Of a stretch of DNA of 10,796 bases, positions 5,963-10,796 are shown piece after piece (positions within the stretch are counted from its first letter, which is position 1; each line of letters begins with the position of its first letter). The stretch spans positions 1 to 10,796 of the forward strand of contig DAOUFY010000139.1 of the NCBI GenBank assembly GCA_034429745.1. The letters run 5' to 3'. The translations under genes were made by a program, and so were the position numbers. The DNA comes from JBAXBF01 sp034429745. GTDB lineage: Bacteria > Chloroflexota > Anaerolineae > Anaerolineales > DRKV01. The notes below the pieces were generated by a model, which was not told where the DNA came from, did not search any database, and saw nothing but the letters and a program-made list of their open reading frames with translations.

Positions 5963-6592
5963 TTATTTATAGCGGCTTAAAGCAGTTGCTGTTCCTAGCA
6001 TTGAAAGGGTCTGCAGCCATATTCTGCCCGGTCCAACAAGAATTGCCCATACAATATCATCAATGTTCAAATCAAAACGCACTGTGGACTCAAAAGCCGC
6101 CAAGTGGTCAGGATCCACTTTCATGACCTCGCCTTGTCTTAATTCATATTGACGAGCTTCACCTGGAATTTGAAGGAAAGCTGTTCCGTTTCCGTTAAGT
6201 TCATCAAGGATATATTCTTCACTTCCCATAGAGGTAGTCAATTTTTGCTGAAAGAATGGGCTTATTGTTACAGAAGCATCCGCACAAAGCAAAGTACTGC
6301 GGTTGCATATAACGCTTTGCGTTTCAGTTATCATAACATCATGAATAGTACCTGGTATTTCAGGTGAAAATACCAACAAGCTCTTCGGGGAAAAACAAGT
6401 GTAATAAATGTAGGTACCTTTCGAACTGCCCTTCTTTGTCAAGCCTTTAATACCCCCCTCAGGTTTGACGATCTCCAACCTCACATCACCTCTCATCCAA
6501 GCTAACCCCCCTGAAACAGCAAATATCGTTTCACCTTGATTAAGTAAAATATCTACAGTTTGCATGGTGTTTCCATGAATTTTGTATTGCAT
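5963..6592 (-). CDS. AIM24 family protein (TIGR00266/DUF124 type)
   Basis: The family is a beta-rich fold found across bacteria. Its mitochondrial member Aim24 affects inner-membrane architecture, but the bacterial function is not established. The 209-residue product starts MQYKIHGNTMQTVDILLNQG, the characteristic opening in which a short strand is followed by a hydrophobic/acidic turn. It has the GGLAWMRGDV block at 28-37, where most members have a GAMVYM-like sequence, and GGIKGLTKK (46-54). It also has the second repeat ALVAFE-like segment as HLAAFESTVRFD (163-174), and the family's C-terminal GPGRIWLQTL (187-196). No signal peptide or transmembrane helix is seen. AAGGAG (complement at 6599-6604) sits 6 bases before the ATG. 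The gene is 41 bases upstream of the DegV-like gene, suggesting a shared membrane-lipid-related job; this is inference from context. A palindrome lies 50 bases upstream. Confidence 0.87.
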   Translation of the reverse strand: MQYKIHGNTMQTVDILLNQGETIFAVSGGLAWMRGDVRLEIVKPEGGIKGLTKKGSSKGTYIYYTCFSPKSLLVFSPEIPGTIHDVMITETQSVICNRSTLLCADASVTISPFFQQKLTTSMGSEEYILDELNGNGTAFLQIPGEARQYELRQGEVMKVDPDHLAAFESTVRFDLNIDDIVWAILVGPGRIWLQTLSMLGTATALSRYK

Positions 6593-6642
6593 AGTTTTCT
6601 CCTTATCGAAGATTCATCTCATCTAACTTGTTCCAATAAATA

Positions 6643-6657
6643 AAGTATGCCATACTT
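6643..6657. promoter_or_regulatory. 15-base palindrome upstream of the AIM24-DegV pair
   Basis: AAGTATG (6643-6649) and CATACTT (6651-6657) are exact reverse complements around one central base. On the - strand it overlaps a possible but poor promoter (TTGCGC at 6672-6667, 17 bases, CATACT at 6649-6644), so an operator is plausible. It also lies just after the glycosyltransferase stop. A hairpin followed by TTATTTATT could act as a weak terminator for that gene. The sequence alone does not decide. Confidence 0.35.
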
Positions 6658-6674
6658 CTTTTTTCAGCGCAACA

Positions 6675-8378
6675 TCATTTCCATTGTAGCACCGCTAAAA
6701 CCTTATTTTTCCAATTTATTTCTTTGACTTTTTGGGCTTGAGGATAAATATGCTTCACAACCATTTCCTGATCCGTAATTATTGTATTTCCAGGTACAAC
6801 ATCCAACTTTTTCTCACCTGGAATGTAACGTATTCCTTGATTGATTTGACGATTATACTCCAATAATGCCTGAAAGTCAGTTCGACGAGGATACTTGGTA
6901 TCAATAAAATATTTATAAACCCATAATATTCGTTCAGGGTGCTCTAATTGCTTAAACGCTTCCACATAAACTCCAAATTCTTTTGCAGGGACTTTGCTTA
7001 ATGTTTCTGCCGCGCTAAACATATCGTTGCAGTAAGAACTCAATTGTTTATGATAGCTGTAAGCCCACCCACCATCATAGGCGCTGATCCACAAGGATGA
7101 AGCTAGTAGAAATACCCAGAATGCTTCTTTCTTCTTCAGCCACTCAAAAAGTATTAGGCTAAACACCAGCACTAAAGGACCAAGTACATATAACCACTTT
7201 ATATAGTAAGGGAACTTAGTGGGTGTATATAGTTGAGGATCAAACTGCCTTCCAATCCATAAGCCTGAAAAGGCTAGACCTAGACCTATAACACTCGCAC
7301 TTATAAAGCATATTTTTGAAATCAATTGCCGTTCTTTTTGATATTCTTCAGCTAGATAAATAGAGCTACCAACAACAGTGCAAAGATAAGCAGGTAAGAT
7401 ATAGCGAGCATGCGGACCATTGCCGGCTCCCGCAAAAGCAACAAATCCATACATCCAAATGATATAACCCCAAGCCAATAAAAACAAATTGCGAGGTTCT
7501 TCTTTGCTATATGCTCCTTTTAAAATTAAAAGTGCCAGAAACGGAAAATAAAGCATATCCAATATAACATTGAGATATGAAACATAATATTTATTCAGCA
7601 CTTCCAGATTTTCAGAGATATTTGAAAGGAAAAACTGCTTGATGGTATAAACCAATGACTCAGGATGATAAAGCCACGCATATAATCCCAAGGATAAAAC
7701 AGCTCCACTTACAATACCTACACTAAACCAAATTATTTTTTTCCATTCTTTTGCCCATAACAACATGCCTAAAATAAATATGGCTGTAATCATGCCGTTG
7801 ATTTTGCTAAAGCAAGCTGCAGCTGCAAAAATACCACTGAATCCAATGAGCAGCATCTGTTTTCTTTTATTATCTGCCTCACATCTTTTTGCTTCAGAAA
7901 ATGCAATATAAGCCAATAAAGTAAATAACGTTAATAATTGGTCAGGATATACAATAGAACCATATAAAAGAAAAAGGTACGAGGCATTAAAGAAAATCCC
8001 AATCATTAAGCCAGCCAAAAAGCCGGCTCTGCGAGCTGCCCAAACTATAGAGACAAGCATTGTTGCAAGATTGACACTCAGCATGAACCACTGTCCTACA
8101 TCCTCGGGGGATAAGGAAAAGGCTAAATACCAGATTCGCAATCCTACGGCTAAGTTGATTCGATCCAACCATGGATAATAACCACCCCAAGATGTGCCAA
8201 ATATCGCCGGTGCGAGGTATTCAACCGAGTCTCGATGACATGGCAGCAGCCAAAAGTGTTGTGAGATAATGATGCCATACAATAAAGCTGGCAGGAGCAA
8301 TATCGCCCAGTAAAACAAAGAAGAAAAACGAATAGTGCGTTTTAACTCATCCATTTTCTTAAAAACCATATCCACCAT
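6675..8378 (-). CDS. GT-C fold membrane glycosyltransferase (GT39/ArnT-like)
   Basis: This is a polytopic membrane protein of up to 567 residues. A first hydrophobic segment (about 20-45) is followed by an external loop with HRDSVEYL (48-55). Its Asp50 sits where GT-C enzymes of the GT39/PMT and ArnT groups carry the catalytic acidic residue. Several further helices follow to about residue 437, including GPHARYILPAYL (321-332), which resembles the RY-LPA motif of these enzymes. A soluble tail covers about 440-567. Such enzymes move a sugar from a polyprenyl-phosphate donor to protein, lipid or polymer on the outer face of the membrane. Donor and acceptor are unknown. The start is uncertain. 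The ATG at 8378 has no good ribosome site, and ATGs at 8369 and 8354 are in frame. A 30-codon ORF with a good ribosome site overlaps this region and could drive coupled initiation at 8354. The gene diverges from the M23 peptidase gene. Confidence 0.78.
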   Translation of the reverse strand: MVDMVFKKMDELKRTIRFSSLFYWAILLLPALLYGIIISQHFWLLPCHRDSVEYLAPAIFGTSWGGYYPWLDRINLAVGLRIWYLAFSLSPEDVGQWFMLSVNLATMLVSIVWAARRAGFLAGLMIGIFFNASYLFLLYGSIVYPDQLLTLFTLLAYIAFSEAKRCEADNKRKQMLLIGFSGIFAAAACFSKINGMITAIFILGMLLWAKEWKKIIWFSVGIVSGAVLSLGLYAWLYHPESLVYTIKQFFLSNISENLEVLNKYYVSYLNVILDMLYFPFLALLILKGAYSKEEPRNLFLLAWGYIIWMYGFVAFAGAGNGPHARYILPAYLCTVVGSSIYLAEEYQKERQLISKICFISASVIGLGLAFSGLWIGRQFDPQLYTPTKFPYYIKWLYVLGPLVLVFSLILFEWLKKKEAFWVFLLASSLWISAYDGGWAYSYHKQLSSYCNDMFSAAETLSKVPAKEFGVYVEAFKQLEHPERILWVYKYFIDTKYPRRTDFQALLEYNRQINQGIRYIPGEKKLDVVPGNTIITDQEMVVKHIYPQAQKVKEINWKNKVLAVLQWK

Positions 8379-8434
8379 TTCAAACGTTCTTCGATTTTAC
8401 TATGAACTTCAGATAACTCCAAACCTTTTCTCAT
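8342..8434 (-). CDS. Possible 30-codon leader ORF overlapping the glycosyltransferase start
   Basis: An ATG at 8434 has a better ribosome site (GAGGATAGG, ending 6 bases before it) than any candidate start of the glycosyltransferase. Its frame runs 30 codons to TAA at 8344-8342. The peptide begins MRKGLELSEV and ends WWIWFLRKWMS; it is basic, with four tryptophans and an amphipathic look. Its stop lies 8-10 bases past the glycosyltransferase ATG at 8354, the geometry expected for translational coupling. It may be a leader peptide or a small membrane-associated protein. Alternatively it may be the true N-terminus of the glycosyltransferase displaced by a frameshift or a sequencing error. The peptide is too short to judge by coding statistics. 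Confidence 0.4.
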   Translation of the reverse strand: MRKGLELSEVHSKIEERLKWWIWFLRKWMS

Positions 8435-8457
8435 TTTTTACCTATCCTCAAAATTTA

Positions 8458-8486
8458 TTTATTTTCTCCTTAGTTTATGTTATACT
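8458..8486 (+). promoter_or_regulatory. Extended -10 promoter of the M23 peptidase gene
   Basis: TG-T-TATACT (8478-8486) is a good extended -10 element. The -35 position 17 bases upstream holds TTTATT (8458-8463), a poor match, which is tolerated by extended -10 promoters. Transcription would start near 8493, downstream of the ATG at 8477. This argues that the peptidase begins at the ATG at 8534. Confidence 0.5.
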
Positions 8487-8533
8487 ACCCCTTACTTCAT
8501 CTTCGAGTTTATAACAAAGTCCATTCAAGAAGT

Positions 8534-9277
8534 ATGCAAGTAACTTTCTACTCATATATTAGAGTTATTATCATTTCTCTCATTTTAGTGAGCGCAGTTT
8601 TGTTGTTGACTTATTTTTTCATCACACATTTCGAAGTTCGCTTGCCTATACCATTGATCACGCTGCAGCGCGATCGCCAAGTGGATGAATGGATTCGCAA
8701 TCCCTCTGCTCACCCGCAATGGGCAATTAACGAAGGTACGCGTTGTAACTTTGCTCCTTTTCTAATACCTAGCCGTGGATTCATAGGATATTTATGGGAC
8801 GATTCTTTTTGGTTCAGCCATCGCCATCAAGGGATTGACATTTTCGGCTCTCTGCCCAGCGGACAAACACCAGTTATTGCTGCATATGATGGTTACCTAA
8901 CCCGCCTTCCAGAGTGGAAAGCCTCTCTTATCATTCGTGTTCCTCAGGATCCTTTGTTTCCCCAGCGCCAAATCTGGCTATATTACACTCACTTAGCTGA
9001 TGCCAGTGGCAAAATATCCTACATTTTATCCGAGTTCCCGCCCGGCACAAGCGAGAAATTTGTTAAAGCCGGCACATTGCTAGGCTATCAAGGCAACTAT
9101 TCCGGTTATCCCAATCGTCCGGTTGGAATCCATCTCCATTTTTCCATAGTCAAGGATAATGGAAAAGGACAATTTCTCAACGAAATGCACATTGAAAACA
9201 CCCTTGATCCTTCCCCTTATTTTGGTTTGCCTTTAGATGCTTATAAAAACAAAGGTGTACTTCCGATCTGCCACTAA
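8534..9277 (+). CDS. M23 family metallopeptidase (LytM-type), membrane-anchored
   Basis: M23 enzymes are zinc endopeptidases that cut peptide cross-links of cell walls, or are inactive relatives that activate wall amidases. From the chosen start the protein has 247 residues. A short N-terminus leads to one hydrophobic segment (about residues 10-31), then a long periplasmic or external part. The full active-site set is visible: HQGID (His98, Asp102), YTHL (His153) and the HLH motif in GIHLHFSIV (His200, His202). Zinc is thus held by His98, Asp102 and His202, with His153 and His200 as the catalytic histidines, and the enzyme should be active. The motif GYQGNYSG and the ending LDPSPYFGL are also typical. 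An upstream in-frame ATG at 8477 would add 19 residues, but it overlaps the -10 element and lacks a ribosome site. The 8534 ATG has a weak AAGAAG. The gene is followed 48 bases later by an EamA transporter. No LysM or SPOR domain is present. Confidence 0.88.
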   Translation: MQVTFYSYIRVIIISLILVSAVLLLTYFFITHFEVRLPIPLITLQRDRQVDEWIRNPSAHPQWAINEGTRCNFAPFLIPSRGFIGYLWDDSFWFSHRHQGIDIFGSLPSGQTPVIAAYDGYLTRLPEWKASLIIRVPQDPLFPQRQIWLYYTHLADASGKISYILSEFPPGTSEKFVKAGTLLGYQGNYSGYPNRPVGIHLHFSIVKDNGKGQFLNEMHIENTLDPSPYFGLPLDAYKNKGVLPICH

Positions 9278-9325
9278 AATGCCCACTAAATTTAACAGAA
9301 AGAACCTAGAAGAGATTATTATAGT

Positions 9326-10216
9326 ATGCTAAAAACAACACCGTCTATCGAAAAAATTCTGCCCTACGCCGCATTAGTCCTTGGAATATGCTGTCTCACC
9401 TTATCGTCCTTTTTTGTTCATTGGTCAAGTGCTCCAGGCCCATTAACCCAAGGTTACAGAATGGCTATTGCAACGATTGTCTTATTACCCTTTTATCTAA
9501 AACAACGCAAGCATTCTGTCCAGCTCAGCAAAAACTGGATGATCTTCCCTCTTCTTGGAGGGGTATTTACGGCTTTTGATCACATATCTTGGAGCATAGC
9601 ACTAGGAATTACTAGAATAGCCAATGCCACCTTGCTCAATTATATCGCACCATTGTGGGTTGCCTTTTTTGCTTTCTTTTTTTTGCGCCAGCAATTTAGT
9701 CAAAAGTTTTGGATCGGATTATTTTTAACCTTGAGCGGAGCAGTTATTGTTTTAGGAAACGACTTTCTGCATCACCCTCAGCTAAGTACAGGAGATGTTT
9801 GGGCATTTTTTTCAAGTTTTTTCTATGCCGGCTACTATATTGTAACGCAATACAGCCGCGAGCGAATTGATACCATCACCCATGTTTGGTGGGTAGTCTT
9901 CATCGCTGCCGTACTCATCTTGAGTTTTACACAACTCAATCACATACCGCTTTGGGGCTATGACTTAAAAACCTACCTTTCTTTTCTAGGTGCAGGTATC
10001 ATCTCCCAAGTTGGTGGTTATATATCCATCGGTTATGCCCTTGGAAAACTTCCAGCTTCCATCGTTTCTCCTACAACGGTAGCACAGCCGGTGTTAACCG
10101 CCTTATTAGCTATACCTATTGCAAACCAGCCACTTATGCCAAGCCAAATTATCGGCGGTTTCGCAGTATTGATAGGTATCTTCCTGATCAACACCTCTTC
10201 CAATCACTCCGAATAA
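9326..10216 (+). CDS. EamA family (DMT superfamily) transporter
   Basis: This is a drug/metabolite transporter-type permease of 296 residues, the standard length for two EamA repeats of five helices each. Repeat one covers about 13-145 and repeat two about 155-289. Typical features are the early SSFFVHWSSAPGPL loop (27-40), with the W and P positions common to EamA, then NYIAPLWVAFFAFFFLRQ (105-122). Repeat two carries ALGKLPASIVSPTTVAQPVLTAL, equivalent to the conserved helix-8/9 boundary. Such proteins export amino acids, nucleobases or other metabolites in the inner membrane; the substrate cannot be predicted here. The ATG has only a distant purine stretch (GAAGAGA, about 10 bases away). 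It could be expressed from the M23 transcript, or weakly from its own promoter (TTAACA at 9292-9297, TATTAT at 9317-9322), which would give a nearly leaderless message. The 48-base gap to the peptidase gene fits co-transcription without proof of related function. Confidence 0.9.
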   Translation: MLKTTPSIEKILPYAALVLGICCLTLSSFFVHWSSAPGPLTQGYRMAIATIVLLPFYLKQRKHSVQLSKNWMIFPLLGGVFTAFDHISWSIALGITRIANATLLNYIAPLWVAFFAFFFLRQQFSQKFWIGLFLTLSGAVIVLGNDFLHHPQLSTGDVWAFFSSFFYAGYYIVTQYSRERIDTITHVWWVVFIAAVLILSFTQLNHIPLWGYDLKTYLSFLGAGIISQVGGYISIGYALGKLPASIVSPTTVAQPVLTALLAIPIANQPLMPSQIIGGFAVLIGIFLINTSSNHSE

Positions 10217-10347
10217 GATAAAGAGGGTGAAAGGCCATCAAATATACAATATTTATTTTATTCTTTTATTTATTATCTATTCTTTTTTAATCACAACAAT
10301 TTCTAACATATTAATTTTCATTGTCTATAACCTTAATTAATATCCTA

Positions 10348-10377
10348 TTGACTAATAAATGGAAATTATGGTATAAA
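10348..10377 (+). promoter_or_regulatory. Promoter upstream of the GAF-type signalling gene
   Basis: TTGACT (10348-10353) and an extended -10, TG-G-TATAAA (10369-10377), are 18 bases apart. The start should be near 10384, giving a leader of about 83 bases. The rest of the 10217-10466 spacer is AT-rich (runs of TTTATT and TTAATT), with no gene or clear terminator. Confidence 0.6.
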
Positions 10378-10466
10378 TAAAAACGAATAATCATCATCTA
10401 GTCCCTCAATCTTTTGTCTTTTAATGTCATTTTAATTTCACAATTGCCTTTGAACATACAGTGTTT

Positions 10467-10796
10467 ATGAATACCAACGGCGGTTCTGAATCATCAATAA
10501 AGTCTTCATCATTATTTGAAACTGTAACTCCTTTACCTGTAGAAGGCATTCAAAGGCTTAATGACTTCCGTTGGCTCAATGACTGTGCCCTGCAGTTGCT
10601 TTCCCTTACCTCACCAGATGAGATATACTCTTTTGCAGCAAGAACCCTGCAGGAAAAATTAGGCGAATGCTTTATTGTCGCCCTTGAATATTTGCCAACA
10701 GGTGATAAATTACGCTGGAAAGCTATCTACGGTGTTTCCTTACAAAATTGGGAAAATGCATTAAAAATCATCGGCTATGATTTAAGTAACATTACT
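10467..10796 (+). CDS. N-terminus of a GAF-like sensor or signalling protein (3' end outside window)
   Basis: 110 codons are open to the right edge. The first ~25 residues are Ser/Thr-rich with no signal peptide or membrane helix. From about residue 38 comes a helix, ALQLLSLTSPDEIYSFAARTLQ, and then a strand-rich part, ECFIVALEYLPTGDKLRWKAIYGV. The helix-strand order, and the ELL-SL-S--EIY-F pattern before a strand reporting on sensed input, are characteristic of the GAF-like input domains found ahead of histidine kinases, often with PAS repeats. The kinase itself would lie outside. The ATG at 10467 has no clear ribosome site; an in-frame GTG at 10461 is the only nearby alternative, and a stop lies at 10422-10424. 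A good promoter is located 90 bases upstream. The histidine-kinase identity is an expectation from the N-terminus, not seen. Confidence 0.6.
   Translation, partial: MNTNGGSESSIKSSSLFETVTPLPVEGIQRLNDFRWLNDCALQLLSLTSPDEIYSFAARTLQEKLGECFIVALEYLPTGDKLRWKAIYGVSLQNWENALKIIGYDLSNIT

Noticed and set aside
5954..5973. GCTATA...TATAGC inverted repeat at the AIM24 stop codon
   Set aside because: Six weak pairs with an 8-base loop and no T-run on the gene's strand; probably chance.
7987..8190. 67-codon - strand ORF inside the glycosyltransferase gene
   Set aside because: Alternative frame of a clear membrane protein with no ribosome site; no independent evidence.
9271..9290. Direct repeat CCACTAAA at the end of the M23 gene
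   Set aside because: Eight bases twice, partly coding; too short to mean anything.
10194..10226. CCTCTT...AAGAGG inverted repeat across the end of the EamA gene
   Set aside because: Only 6 bp with a 21-base loop and no T-run directly after; not a credible terminator.
1..10796. CRISPR, tRNA, rRNA, transposase, phage or toxin-antitoxin content
   Set aside because: Looked for on both strands; no repeat array, cloverleaf, terminal inverted repeat with transposase, or recognisable defence gene is present.

Overview
The window looks like ordinary chromosome from a fairly AT-rich bacterium. By eye the coding GC is in the low to mid 40s per cent, with AT-richer spacers. I would place it in Chloroflexota, class Anaerolineae. 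This is an inference from the mix of genes and the style of the proteins, not from a marker gene: an FHA/STAS/anti-sigma-type kinase cluster, an AIM24-DegV pair, a GT39-like membrane protein, a GAF-type sensor N-terminus, and classical -10/-35 and Shine-Dalgarno signals. I see no tRNA, rRNA, CRISPR array, insertion sequence, phage gene or attachment site.

Region 1 (1-2054, + strand) holds the C-terminal end of an aconitase, cut by the window edge, followed 9 bases later by a complete hisD. The pair ends at a good Rho-independent terminator. Its hairpin lies across the last hisD codons and the stop codon of the convergent gene.

Region 2 (2036-4814, mostly - strand) is the most distinctive part. 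It is a tight four-gene operon, read in the order FHA-domain protein, small helical protein, STAS anti-sigma-antagonist-like protein, and RsbW/SpoIIAB-type HATPase. The last two form the core of a partner-switching module. No PP2C phosphatase and no sigma factor lie nearby, so the output and the resetting partner are missing or elsewhere. The operon is driven from a 228-base control region. That region holds an extended -10 promoter on the - strand, a 12-bp palindrome over its -35, a 14-bp-arm inverted repeat, a 12-bp direct repeat, and a strong + strand promoter. The + strand promoter serves a 79-residue Cys/His-rich protein of unknown function (4815-5054).

Region 3 (5076-6592, - strand) is an AIM24-family gene followed by a DegV-family fatty-acid-binding protein gene, probably one transcript. 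A 15-base palindrome lies upstream.

Region 4 (6675-10216) concerns the cell envelope. A GT-C (family 39-like) membrane glycosyltransferase on the - strand has a possible 30-codon overlapping leader ORF at its start. It diverges from an M23 peptidase, which is followed by a ten-helix EamA/DMT transporter.

Region 5 (10217-10796) is a 250-base AT-rich spacer with a good promoter, followed by the first 110 codons of a GAF-like signalling protein that runs off the end.

Most of the window can be read from known families. The parts I could not assign are the C-terminal half of the FHA protein, the 101-residue protein, the Cys-rich protein and the leader ORF.
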